Below, one piece after another: positions 47,960 through 61,063 of a stretch of 64,000 nt of DNA. The notes beneath the pieces are model-generated. The model did no database searches, had not been told where the DNA came from, and saw only the letters and a list, made by a program, of their open reading frames with translations. The stretch's first letter is position 1; every line of letters begins with the position of its first letter. Origin of the DNA: Hygrocybe punicea (Eukaryota > Basidiomycota > Agaricomycetes > Agaricales > Hygrophoraceae); the NCBI GenBank assembly GCA_963556145.1, contig OY744467.1:2480001-2544000 (forward strand). The letters run 5' to 3'. The position numbers and the translations under genes are program-made.

Positions 47960-50900
47960 CTAACTTGAAGGCCCAGCAGTACCAACTTCAAAGGTATGCA
48001 TCATCGCTGCGAAATCTTGATTGACTAATGACAATTCTGGCCGTTCTGCTATTTCCGGCCACTTGCGTTTTCGAGATCTGACCGGTTTTGAGCTGGAAGT
48101 TTTCTTTTTGGCCTTATTGAACGCTGGGGCAGCGGTAGGCGCAGTATTCTCCCCAACAGTGACGTCCGCGTTTAAATCTGTCCCCGCTTGTACTTTTTCA
48201 CGTACTTGTCTCGCAGCAGTCTTCCGGAGTTGCTCGACATCAGTAACATAGGGGAATGGCATATGAAGTTCCGGCGGGATGACTGTATTGATGTACTGGT
48301 AATTGTGAATTGAAAACGAGTTGATTATATATCGATTTGTTGGGGAGTGAGAAACCGTGAGCCGTGTTCTTGTGGTTTCGTGCCGCTCTTGGCGGACCTG
48401 TGTCCTCGTGGTCTCATTGCACATAGAGGTTGCGCAATCATGCTGGATATTAACGAGACAGAGCGCATCCTACAAAAAAATTATAAGAATTCAAAATATA
48501 CGAAGAACTTGATCAATTGTCGTACCGTTGTTCTCATGATGATTTCAGTTTCGACAGGCTGTAACTCCAGACATGGGAGGTGAAGTAAATGATGAAGGGA
48601 AGGCAGGAAGTGATATGCCTGCACGGCAAGATGGCCAGGGTCATTAGTATTGCTTTCTGGAACCAGAATCTCGTTGACTTTGGCAATGAAGGGCTAGAGA
48701 CAAGACTTAATTGAATGTATTTGCGCTCCTAAAAAAACTCACCCTTGTATCTGCTGTACCGCGAAATATTCCACTCTGACCTTTTCGGATGATATCGCCA
48801 TGTGCTGCTGTGAACGAGTCTGCCAGAAAAAAAAGTTCATTGTCTGAGGGTTTGTTGCGGTTCTGCGGGTAAACTGCTGAGCATCGCGTCTTCTTCCATT
48901 GACAAGGTTTTGGTTGCTGTCCCTTTTTATGCGAGAGCTTGACTTGTCCTGAGGCATAGGACATTAGTGATGACTGAGAAGCGGATGACTTGCCCACCTG
49001 GCTTTTGGACAGCATCAGCATGGTATCCGAGAAAATGAGCACACTTTGGGTGCTCATCCATGTAGTCGAGAATCGCTCGTCCTGCACGAACCCAACGTTT
49101 CGCCATCAGATCTTTCCAGAATCCTCCAAACGCAATGTGTTTGACCCGATCCTGTGAGGCAAATGCCTGACACGTGTCACGACTTGGGGCTTGTCGGTTA
49201 CTATATATACAGCAAAGTCGAAAGATGTAATTGAATGCCTCGTAGCGCTCAGTAGAGAATATGATCGCGAGCCCGAATCGTTGAATGAATTTGAGGATGT
49301 GCAGAAGAAAGTGAAACTTCGGTTTGCTGATGAGAATGCTCGGCGCACATTGAGCCGTGATGTTCAGAAAGTCGTCAATCACCCGTGACAAAGTGGCCTG
49401 TTCAAGAGAACTCTCAGCTGCATTTCGTGAATTAGATAGAACTTTGAATGCACCAGATACGCTTCTTGGTCTTCAACTTCTGTATGCCAAAGCAGTACGA
49501 CAAGCTGCCCAATGATGGTCCAGGCATCGACAACGGTTTGCGGAACCAGGTTATAAATGAGAAACGGCATAACTTGTGCTAGGCTCTTGAAGTGTTTTCC
49601 GATCAGACTGACATATGTATTCAGCGTTCAGATGCGGAGCATGGAGGCCATCGGAATTGACTGAATCAAGTCGCATTTGAAAGTCGCGAAGTGATTTTGA
49701 CTTCTCCAACAGAAACATGGTTTGCCCCCAGTAATATTTGACAACGCCAAGTAAAACTGTATGTAGAATCTCCGTTGGGGTATCCAAATGGATGTTAACT
49801 CCTGTGCAATTTGAAAATCAGTAGCAAAGGTTGTAAGGTTGGAATGCACCTCTCATTCGAAGCAATGGGTTGATGGCGTCCACAATAGTCTTGTCTTGAA
49901 GCATCTTCTCAACTTCCTTCTCCAATGCTTCCTGGACTTGAGCCTCCGGAAATTTTTCCTTTCCTTCCTGTCTTTTTCGAAGGCGTTTTCCGAGCTCAAG
50001 TAAAGTGTTTACGATTGCAGTGGTGGCAGAGTCACGTATACCAGTTTCGCTCACCGCATTCTTGACCTTTTCAGTTCCCCCAGATAACTTTGAAAGCTGG
50101 AATTGTTTAAGCGCCTCAGCGGCTGTCTCGGAAGGTGTCCGTAACTCAGCAAACTGAGTAAATCAGCGTTAATTTTTCCAATCAACAACAAAGATGATTT
50201 AAGTACCTCGAACAAGCTCATGAATCCCTCATCTGATTCCTTGAACTTTTTATTACCCCCCACTTTGCAAGTACGACAGAAGAAATTGCATTTGAGGCCA
50301 GCATGACTGCATTCTTCAGCCTGCATGGGATTGTCTCCTGCAAAAAAATAACCATATGGTACAAGGAGCACTTCTTCACGGAGTTTTGCGTCATATGAAA
50401 TGATGCCTGATTCGGCCGCTTTTCTGAGGGCAAGTGAGTTCAGAGGAATAATATACATGATTTCCACGTACTCAATTGAATCTTTCATGCCAGTCATGAG
50501 CTCCATTGGCGTGGCATGCGGGGATGAGGAAACAAATCGGACACAAAACTCCTTTTCAATCATATTTCGGGGAAGGTTTGCATTCGACATATAAATGACA
50601 TGGTGTTTATTCCATTGCTTTGAGATGTTGCCGGATACATCGTCCATGAAAATTATCAATGGGACTGAAAACACCATGCGTCCATTAGCATGCTTTCGGA
50701 GAGGATGGGGCATTTTTGTCGCCCATGCTGAAGAGCTATCTGTACAAATTGTGTCAATTTGTCTTTTGTGTCCACCGAACAATCATCTCCTACCTGTGAA
50801 CCCACAAGAGAACTCGCCTGAACTGCTGGTGATCTCCTCAAATGTCCGAGCGAAGTCTGATATCTTTATCACCACTGGTTCATTGTCCACTGCGAAGCCG

Positions 50901-52381
50901 ATCTTCATAATAGCAAGTTTGCATCAATGACCACGAAGACAAGTGTACAGTTTATTCAACTGCGGCAGCGAATACAAAATATGTTGAATTTGAGAAACAA
51001 ATTTACCTCGCATCTTTCCGCCTTGTGACCTAGCGCCACCAGAATTAACTCCTCCAACATGTTTGTATCCGTCGTTCCAGATCCTGGCTTGGCGTAGAGA
51101 AAACGTTGTGGTATAAAATAACCCCCAGTGTTCAATTGAAGAAGTTCGTTGACGAAATATATTTCTCCATCGACGCGGACAGTAGGACTGGCGAGCTCAA
51201 CAGGGACTTCAAAGAGCAGCTTATCACCACTGAAGTGATCCACAATGGCCTTGCCGCCATCAATAGGGTAGTCGTACATACACATGCGCGTGAGAGGATT
51301 TGAATAATCCTATATGAATTTTACCATTAGATCAGCTGGACGAGAAGTTCGCGTTCAAAAATATATACCATCGAGATGGCATTCCCAACTGCGTTGAGAT
51401 AGAATACAGTGCCAGAAGCCGTGATTACTTTCTCAGTTGGGTCCCCGATAAGGTTTTGGATGTGTTTTTGACAGCGTTTGAGACCGCTGAGCGTAGGGAC
51501 TTTGGGTGCACCAAGGTCCTTTGCCCATCCCAGGACAGCACGTTTTTGCTGCTCAGAAAAACGGAGTCGTGGTGAACTAAATAAGAGGTCTGTCAAAAAC
51601 AACTAAAACTAGATTGTTAGTGGACAAATAGCTGGCTCAGAGCTTCGACTCACCTCCTTCGAAGGCCATGGGTATGTCGGCAAATCCAAGCCTTGTTGAT
51701 GATCTGAAGTCATGTTAGACAGGATATTGATCAAAATAGATAACATACAACGAGTATGGACTCCCGGAAGGTCAGATTCAGGGTCTTCATCACTTTCTTC
51801 ATCTTCCTCAACCTCAACACCTTCCTCGATTTCAATGCCGAGCTCTTCTGCCCTTGACAGGGTAAATAATGGACTATGTGCGCCAGTAACGCTCTGCAAC
51901 ACCTCCTGAAAATAATCCACCCGCCTATCCAGCCGAAATGTTCGGTTGCCGAGCTCGCTGATGGAAACTGGTGTGTCATCGATGTCCCGAAATTCCAGGT
52001 CTTCAGCTACGCCTTCAGGTATGTCTTCGATGGTGGTCTTTTGGCGTTTGGGGATTGGAGGGGTCTCCGATAGTGGAATGTTCAGCAAGACAGGGTTTGG
52101 TCGATAAGGAAGAGGGTTTGTGACCATTTCCGGTGGTTGTAGGCATTCAAAGTACCTGTCGACATGTCGTTTATGCTTTTCAGTGCCTTCGTGAGATGAC
52201 ACATGGCTTGGCTTCATTGTCGGTCGTGTGCCATTCGTTACAGGGCAGACGAGGCACATTACGAGATTGCCAGCAAGACGTTGGAAAACTGAAATTTTCC
52301 AATAGAATAAGTAGAGTTAAAAGCAACAGAATTAATGTACTCACTTCGCCTGTCCAATTTGTCGGAGCAGGACCGTGACAT
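47960..52381 (-). CDS. Very large mobile-element-type protein with N-terminal zinc-finger-like segment
   Basis: Multi-exon gene whose exons can be joined in frame from the start at 52381 (MSRSCSDKLDRR) to a stop at 47960. A Cys/His segment (MCLVCP ... HVSSHEGTEKHKRH) resembles a C2H2 finger. An acidic linker follows, then the conserved core: PLIIFMDDVSGNISKQWNKH, HHVIYMSNANLPRNM, AGDNPMQAEECSHAGLKCNF, FCRTCKVGG, GVNIHLDTPTEILHTVLLGV, VVKYYWGQTMF, SLIGKHFKSLAQVMPFLIYN and ILISKPKFHFLLHI. A Lys-rich tail ends SRKRKWPEIAERP. The layout (finger, acidic Asp cluster, Cys-x2-Cys pair, His-rich region) is reminiscent of CACTA/Plavaka-like transposases, and I recall many close relatives in Agaricomycetes. 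I found no premature stop. Terminal repeats were not located. Confidence 0.7.
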
Positions 52382-53847
52382 TGTTGCAATTGTCGACTTG
52401 ACGAGACTCAAGTCACGTGTACATGTGACTTCGTTGATTCCACCGTTTGTTCTTCAACTCCATGATTCGAAACACATCGATGTCCACCATCACCACCTCT
52501 ATTGTGTTCCCAGATCCACTTCAAAAGGCTTCAACCCATTGTGGCCTCCTTCCGTTTTCTGTTTCTGTCAAATTCCTGGGTAGCCTTCCTGCCAGCCTGG
52601 CCGAACACACCATTGTATGAGTCTTTTCGTCACAAAATTTGTTGCTTATTCAGTTATTTTGCAGCCATTGCAGATTTCCGTATCAGTTCCCGAAGAATAT
52701 GGTCATTTCACTCTACCTGTCATACACGCCTCAGTCAACAACCCCCAAATTTCGGGCTGTGCTGAACTCATGGAGCTCTTCCAAATTGAAGTACATTTTT
52801 TCCACTGAAGTTTCAATATTGTTTTCACCTTCAGATTTGGGTAGCGTCCCCCCATTACTTTTCTTCCTCTTGACGCAACCTTCAATCCGCTCTGTACTTC
52901 CAGCTGGGCCACACTCTCGGTTGCAATTGAAGAATGGCTCATCGGTGTTGTTGTCGATCGAGACTCGCCTGAGTGGCTTTGGGGTTCTGAAGCATTTTGG
53001 ATGAGCTTTACAGCTGCGCATCCATCATTCCCGTTCGGTGACTGGCGAAAGTGGAATCCGAAGATTGCGATCAAAGGTCAATTTATACAGTCATGGATGG
53101 AGCGGGCTCACTCCAATGTTGATGATGGCCTCTATGATGACAACGACGACGATGAACCTGTATTTTCTGCTGTTGAGGAGCAGCGCATTCTTGCTGGGAT
53201 CTGGGCTAAATTTCAACACTTGTTGGCGACTCTGTAAGCCATTACAAACATCCTTTTTTTTGTTTATATCTTTTGATAGCACTTTATACGGGGTGTGTTA
53301 AAGTACGTAGTGTTTGTAGAGTACAATATACCATATACCATGATTCATGTCGCATGTCGCAAAGCCATGGATGAAAATATTGTATATTTATTCGGTTGAT
53401 TTCCCGACACTATTTTATTCTTCCGGTGTGCTGGAAAAACCTTAGCACGAACCCTGGAAAAACCTTGGTGTGAGCCCTGGAAAAACCTTCGCATTCCAAG
53501 TCGCTTATAGCCCTGACAACCAATGTCTTCTCGATGTTCTGCAACTTGCCTTGGCTCATCGCTATATTTATACTTTGATGATCTTGCGATGGCATTTATA
53601 TGACCATTAAAATAAATGTTTCAAGGAGGGCCATTCGCTAAGCTTCCATCAGGCTTCTTCGACAAGCCCAGCCCGGCGCCAAATTGGCCATCAATGATCG
53701 TCTGAGCTGGGATTGTGAAACCTTATCTGGCAAATGGCTCAGCGAACCCTGAACCGTGTTTGTGGTGTAGACAAATAGTATGCAATCAGCAATAATTCCC
53801 TTCACGTGACATTCACATACGGACCACGACCATTGAATACAACAATA
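52382..53847. other. Spacer with an unassigned minus-strand ORF (possible GRF-like finger)
   Basis: At 52,731-53,021 (minus) an ORF of 96 residues begins with CKAHPKCFRTPKPLRRVS, then FFNCNREC. The Cys/His pattern with FFNC recalls GRF-type zinc fingers, but the downstream signature is missing. A plus-strand ORF at 53,001-53,237 ends in an acidic helix. Neither is supported enough to be called a gene. At 53,440-53,490, CTGGAAAAACCTT is repeated three times in tandem. Confidence 0.3.
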
Positions 53848-54900
53848 ATGGCGAGTCAGAGGATTTGACGAGGGCTTACTGTGAAAATATCTGACGTTCT
53901 TCCTCCACAGCCTCCTCGTGGTCTGTCTGCAGAAGAAAAACGCGTCAAATTGGTTGAGATCTTTCACGAAACAGTGAGGGAATGCGCTTTTATGATTTCG
54001 CTACTTACGCTGGGGCGCCAGAAAGATTTTTTTCAGGTCAGCCTTGAAATTGATTTTTGGAATATTTGCTGAGGTCCATCCATTAAAGTTGAAGGAACTA
54101 GAAAAACTTGGGCCGAAATTGAAAGGAATCGGTATGAATATCTCTTGACGCATCCCCTGCAATCATTCTTCACGTTTCTTCAGTATCTCAAAGTGTCAAG
54201 GATGTTTTACAGTCTCTCGTCGATGATGGTTTAGTCCAAGCTGATAAAATAGGTTCTTCCAACTGTGAGTCCTCGGTGCATATATTCGCGAGACCCAACT
54301 GTCTCATGGTTCTTCGTGCAGTCTTCTGGAGTTTTCCATCACAGCGAGGAGTTTTAGTTGAGGCCCTCTGATAAACACAACTTACAACACTGATGGCAAC
54401 CTGCTTATTCCAGCTGCAAGGGCGATTAAAGGGCGTCCACGATGCTCGCGACAACCTTGAAATTCAACTTGCTCACTTAAGAACCAATATTGAAATTGAA
54501 AAGGCCACCAAACCTGAAACAGTTGGCCTTCTCTTTCGGTCAGCAACCTTTCGTCTGAGCACCCCCCGTTTACAGGACGAACGAAGAACTGCACTCGAGA
54601 CTCTGGCGGCCTCAAAGAAAGAGTTAGCGACGCTCGAGAAGGAGCTTCGCGAGTACGGCGCCTGTGATCCTGCAAAGGTAGAAGAGAAGAAACGGGGAGT
54701 AGTGCTAGCGAAGGAAGCTGCGATACGTTGGACTGGTGATTATTCATTACTCTGACTACTTTGTAGCTGAATCATTTTCATATTCGACTGCAGATAATTA
54801 TGCGATATTGCTGTCTCATTTTACGAGACAAAATGGGGTTGACCCAGAAGAGGTTCGCAAGTATCTTGGCATTGGTGACGACTACGAAGACATTTGTTGA
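53848..54900 (+). CDS. MND1: Meiotic nuclear division protein MND1
   Basis: MND1 pairs with HOP2 to help Dmc1/Rad51 strand invasion between homologous chromosomes in meiosis. The family N-terminus PRGLSAEEKRVKLVEIFHET starts at 53911. Then come KDFFQ (a 15-nt exon), LKELEKLGPKLKGI, VSQSVKDVLQSLVDDGLVQA, DKIGSSNFFWSFPSQRG, a coiled coil, YGACDPAKVEEKKRGVV, LAKEAAIRWTDNYAILLSHF and the end KYLGIGDDYEDIC, with a stop at 54900. The winged-helix-like first half and the leucine-zipper second half are complete. The Met appears to lie alone on a first exon (ATG at 53848-53850), followed by a GC-AG intron 53851-53910 (donor GCGAGT). About nine introns interrupt the gene. Confidence 0.93.
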
Positions 54901-55269
54901 TGCTATTATTGAGCCTGTTATATTTTTATTACAGCCGTTGCCATAATAATTAGAAATAATAATACCCGCGTACACTGGAGCAAACTTTAACGGAAGGTTG
55001 ACGCCAGCGATGAATCCGAACAACTTGCATATTAATGAAAACATGTACCCACAAGGCACGAGGAATAGATGTTCGGTTGACTGACCAACGAAGCCCTAAA
55101 TTCAGCCGCAATTCCTACGGCTGTATGGTTAAAATAAGGAACAGGATTATACCGTCATGGGTACGGCACGCACCCAAGCACCACCCTAATTATCGGCCAT
55201 CTGCATTGCTGGCGAAGGCAAGATAAGCTTACTAGGTCAACAAGGTGTTGCTACACTATTGATGATGCG

Positions 55270-55970
55270 CATGACCCTAGTAGCCTACCCTTCTGTTTCA
55301 TATGTTCATGCGATGCCACTGCAGACTCCAGAATCGCTCCACCATTCTTGAGTAAGATCTCCCGCGTCTCGTCCATAGTCATCGTGAGTCCACCAACCAG
55401 TTCGTATTTCTAGCCCGCCGGGAGTTCAGCGTATACGTAGTTGAATTTGAGTTGCACTTCAAGTTCGATGAAGACAGCGTTAATATCGGCGTTGGTAGGT
55501 GTATTAATATTGCCAAGGTCGAGCGCGCAGATTACGGTGTGACATAGGATATCGAATTGTGATCCATGCCTCCAGGTCGAAGTGATGTGAATGTCTTCCA
55601 GTAAGGTTGAATACCATTCGGTTTACCATTTTTAAAATTCTAATAGATTAGCAATAGCCTGAGAGACAGCATTAGTGCCTTTGATTAGGGGCTCAGCGCT
55701 CAGCGCTCATCTTGCATGCCTGTGAAAAACCCGGCGTATCAGTATCAGAGGGATTGGAAGTGAAACACCAAACTGCTAAAAGGGAGTAATTCGGCGGAAG
55801 ATTCCAGCAACTCCACGAACGTTCGAAGTAGTAAGCTGGATGAAGCCTCTTGATTTCTGCAAGTCTGCTGTCATGAACTCTTCGATTGCCTCAGATCCGG
55901 ATAGCCTTGGTTCAAGGTTCGATACATGCAGAAACGCCGCCATCAGTTGATTATCAAGGCTGTATACTGT
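55270..55970 (-). pseudogene. Decayed coding region of unknown origin
   Basis: On the minus strand, protein-like stretches follow one another with stops and frame changes between them: MAAFLHVSNLEPRLSGSEAI, FMTADLQKSRGFIQLTTSNV, RGVAGIFRRITPF, then LIKGTNAVSQAIANLLEF, IQPYWKTFTSLRPGGMDHNS, INTPTNADINAVFIELEVQL, and KYELVGGLTMTMDETREILL after a stop. The even amino-acid composition and lack of splice signals suggest a degraded intronless gene. I do not recognise the family. An integrated relic of a fungal RNA virus or of a retroelement are both possible. Confidence 0.5.
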
Positions 55971-56351
55971 TCACCAACATCAGTAACGGCAGATGCGATC
56001 ACGGACTGCCGCTTTCTATGCATATGGTTATGGTGTCAGTAATACAGTAATATACAATGGCACTTATCCATGAATATTCGAAAAAGCAGTCGAAGAGCAA
56101 TAGTAAGTAAATATATGATGAAAGACTACTAAAGAGTGTCTTGAATTCGATGGCCAATCTGCATTGTGAAAGAGCCCAAGTATACAAGAAAGTGTTGATA
56201 GCTGATACGTTCGTCCCGTGTGGATTGAGAGCATGGACAAGAAACCTTTACAAATAGAAAGACTGGAGGGTGGATAGAACCACAAATCATGAATGAGCGA
56301 TAGAAATAGATATAGCAGGAGTAACGACAGGATGCTCCAGACCTCAAGGCC

Positions 56352-59300
56352 TCACCGCAGCAGATCCAAGCGTTGATCGTTCGACGGGTAACGGTACGCA
56401 ACGAATTCAGGATCCTGATCGACCAACTCGTCGATCGCCTTTCGTGAAGCAACAGACATACGAGCTCCCATTCCGTTCTGACGTAACGGTGCGTTCGTCC
56501 CGTTAGCAAAGCCATTACCCATGCCGTCATCTTGTTGATGAGAGTCGGACCGCCTCATCGTTGGGAAGCTCTGGGAACCTAGCTCTTGCATAGACTCCGG
56601 ACTGGTATTCTTTTTGCCGAACAGAGATGTAATACTGAATTTACTTTTTCGTTTAGTATTTGGCGTGGGGCTTCGCATCGGCGGGTGCTCTTCGACATGC
56701 TCCAACCGGCCAAGTGACTGCCGCGAAAATCCAAACTCCTCGTACTTTGGGCTCAGCGATCTGCCCGATTCATACCCGATCGTTTTAGGAAGGGTGGTTT
56801 GTGACCGGACATCGACATTGATACTGACATTGCTGGGCCGCGAAGCCATGCCACCGAATGACTGTCTTCTGACATCAGGGTTACGAAAACTGCCCCGGGG
56901 TAAGAGATAGTCGTCGGCGGGAGGTTTGGGAAAGGCATGACGGGAGTCGTATGTGTAGAAGGTGACTGGACGTCCCTGTTGTACGTCCCCTCTGACTTCA
57001 CTAGGAAGTGGGGGGAGTGATTTTTCCCGGTCGGATATGGAGACAGGCCGCGATGATGGCGCATGCCTGGCTTGATTGGCGAGTAGTGATGGACTTGACA
57101 GAACACGCTGTCGGGCCTCAGGCTCCAACATCGTGGGATACACATTCCGTAGAGATGGTGGTTTCCAGGTATCCTCTACTTGAGTATCCGCGTGGTCCCG
57201 AGTCTGGTACATTTCAGGAATATTTCTGCCTTCAATTACCACGTCTCGATCACCCCCGGGCCGGCCTGACGATGCGGGGGAAGGTAAAATACTGGATGGT
57301 GCGGTCGGGGGTGACATCCCAGGAGAGGAGAGTAGATTCCTGGGTAACGTAGAGTTGAGGGACGGGGTGGAACTGTGTCGTGTCGCAGCTACTTCAACAG
57401 GTGCGCGGTCCACCAAGAATGATAGTGGTGGTGGTGGTGCTAATGGCAGGTCTTCTTCATGTCGTTCATGTGACTGCGATACATCCCGGTTGGTGTCAGA
57501 CTTCAATGACCCCGTGACAATGCGCCAGATTTTCTTGAATCCGCTTGGCTTTTTCCTTGGCTTCTCTTCAGGCTCTTGAATGATTGCCTCCAGCTCTCTC
57601 GTGGGCCAGACATGACTCTGTCGAAGCGATGTTGCACCAGTACGCTTTGTGTACGCCGATTCACGCTGGAGTGCAACGCTGGGAAAATGCAGTGGCATGA
57701 ATGAACCAAATGTTAATTATATAAAAAACGACGCGTACTGCATATTAACCATGCTTCCCGACATTCCAGATGGTGCAAGACTGTCTTGGCTTCGCCATCC
57801 CGTGCTAAGATTTTTCATGCCAAAGAATCGCGAGCGTCGAGGAGAGGAGCCAAGACTATGAACATCTGAGAATGAAGCTTGCGAATAGGCACGAGGAAGG
57901 TTGGGACGCTCGAGGGGGCTTGTCAAAACACTTGAAGGCCTCGTCGAACTGCTGGGAGAATACCGAGAATAAGGTCTCAAACCCAGACCACTGTCAGTGT
58001 AAGGAGATGTAAGACTCTGAACGGAATACAGAGACGTCACATCCACGCCTGAGCTGCGAGAAGACTTCCGAGCGCGTCTATCCTCCCTGCGTTTGCGTTC
58101 CCGAGCTTCCTTTTCTTCTTTACGGACGTCAACGTGTTCGACAATCATTCCGTTTTCGAGTAGGGTCACATCCCGAGAGTGACTGCGGGTGTGAGGCCCG
58201 ACAGTTGGAGATGAGGGAGAACGAGGAGGTTTGATACGTACTCCACCCGTATCGTCGATCGGCGTGGCGGAGCTTCCGGTGTCGTACGCAGATCGTCGAA
58301 GTTGGGAATAAGCATCCCTCATCCTGTTGTCAAGCTGCCGAGCTTCCTGCATCGCACGTGCATTGGCGATCAAGTCCGCTTCCAGAAATCTTCTTTGCGC
58401 CTTGATGTACTTCTCCAAAGTCTGCTGCCGTGATGCAGGTTCTCGAGGATTCTTCAAAAAGTGTGTCAGCGAAAGAAGTCACCGACGCAGAAAACAAACA
58501 CTCACAACGCTTAACCATATTTTCAAGTTCGTTTCTGTTAAACGGCCACCAGTCGCCCTCGGCCTTGAGGGATCAATGGTAACCACTCCTGATATCCGCT
58601 CTTCGTGTTCGCGGCGTACAAGGTCGTCATACAAAATGTCGCTATTCCGATCCCAAACACCAGGTGATGAGACGTCCACATCCGCCATATCCTGATCACG
58701 CATTGCACATTCAATACACACCTCCTCGGGTGGGACTGGAAGCGCAGGAGAGAAAACGGGATTCATGGGATTCGGTGCAGATTGTGGAGTTATGTAGGTG
58801 GGCTGCTGTACATAAGCACGAGGTTTGGGAGAAATTGGAATACCCAAAGCCTGGTTATATGGAGGTATTACCGACAACGGAAAGGTAGGCGAGAAGGTGG
58901 GACTACAGGAGGTGCCGCTTGATTCAGCACCTGTGCCCTTTGCGGGTATTGGGAGATAACGAGTGTCGGGAGGAGTGGCAAGTTGTGGTGATGAATTCCG
59001 CACAGATGTTGCCTGCGTTATCTGCGGTGGAGAAGTGGGTCTGTCTTCTTGTACCTGTAAATTGAATTCGATAGCAGTTGGCTTGAAGGCTTCGGAACCG
59101 GACACTGCAGCACGCGGTGTGTTGTCGTCCAAACAATATCTATCAATAACACGACGAGCTGCACCAGGAGGAAGGGCGTATGAATCCGTGGTGTTATGAT
59201 TGCGAGGTTGGGAGTGCTGCTGGCTGAACGAGTTTCCATCAACGCCCAACCTGTCGCTTTTATCCCATTTCTGGTTATCTTGGGTGTTGGACCATGCGGC

Positions 59301-59540
59301 AGGATGATGATCACTGCGACTTCTTTGCTCGGTTTTCTGAGCTTCTGATGGTGGGCTGTCCCACGGCACAGGTACTGCCATTCTGTTTGTGTGACGATTA
59401 CTTTGCATGGGAGATGCGAGTGGCTGATAGCGGTTGTCCTTGAACTCAAGCTCGGGGATTGACAGAGGTCTTTGGTACGCATCGAGACGAGAGGCGGGGA
59501 TGAGGGTAGGACCGTTGTGATGGAATGCAGTGGTGGCCAT
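56352..59540 (-). CDS. Disordered Ser/Pro-rich basidiomycete protein of unknown function
   Basis: Three long exons (59540 to about 58,505, 58,455 to about 57,735, about 57,685 to 56352) give a product of close to 1,000 residues. Low-complexity Ser, Pro and Arg stretches dominate. Distinct conserved-looking islands are PEEVCIECAMRDQDMADVDV with a Cys-x2-Cys pair, LTETNLKIWLSV, then QQTLEKYIKAQRRFLEADLI in a predicted coiled coil. An Arg/Lys/Glu helix (KEARERKRREDRRARKSSR), KKPSGFKKIWRIVTGSLKSD, KSKFSITSLFGKK and the end AIDELVDQDPEFVAYRYPS follow. No enzyme domain is seen. The layout resembles fungal cortex or cytoskeleton-associated adaptor proteins, but that is only a guess. Confidence 0.75.
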
Positions 59541-59908
59541 GTCGGGCTGTGGGGTGAAAAGCAGACGCGGGAAGTCGAGTTCAAGTTGTTAAACGGTCGT
59601 TCAAATTCGTATCAGCGTTCGAGGGCAAACGGGCATAAGTCTGGTGAGGGGAAGAAGGAAGAAGAAGGAAGGAAGGAAATGGGTGGTCTTGGCGGGGGGG
59701 CAGGGTGAAACGATAAATTGAACGAAAAAGGGTCCTGCCTCAGTGGACCTCAAAGGCTCAAAAGGTACAAGTATTGCCAATAACTCATAATTCATTTGCC
59801 TCATTTTATACACTATGGTGCTCAACAACTCATGTCTATCTGGCCTTCGCTAGCTTCATTTTCGGTACCTGGCCGGTCAGGAATCAACAGGTGCACGGAT
59901 TCTGTCAG
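59541..59908. promoter_or_regulatory. Upstream region of the disordered-protein gene
   Basis: This 368 bp stretch holds the promoter and 5' UTR of the leftward gene and the 3' UTR of NDUFS7. Purine tracts (GGAAGAAGGAAG-type, plus strand) lie at 59,650-59,700, which on the transcribed strand are CT-rich tracts often seen just upstream of fungal start sites. Confidence 0.35.
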
Positions 59909-60901
<993 letters not shown>

Positions 60902-61063
60902 GGTCACGGTGCAAACTCACCGTCACCGGAAACAGCCGGTTGCAGCACAGTCCCCTGCAAAGTCCCCTGCAAAGTTCCAAAAAAGTTCGGCGTGCAGCTG
61001 TGCGCAGTTTTGAGAGGGCTCAGCGCTCAGGTTTGACGGAATTACATTGACCCAACACTTTCT
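60902..61063. promoter_or_regulatory. Bidirectional promoter, NDUFS7 / wax-synthase-like
   Basis: 162 bp between divergent start codons. A direct repeat CAAAGTCCCCTGCAAAG lies at 60,957-60,973, and an AGGGCTCAGCGCTCAGG palindrome near 61,016-61,032. Confidence 0.45.

Noticed and set aside
58327..58695. Plus-strand ORF with Cys/Ser/Arg-rich product
   Set aside because: It is antisense to the coiled-coil exon of the disordered-protein gene and has no independent support.
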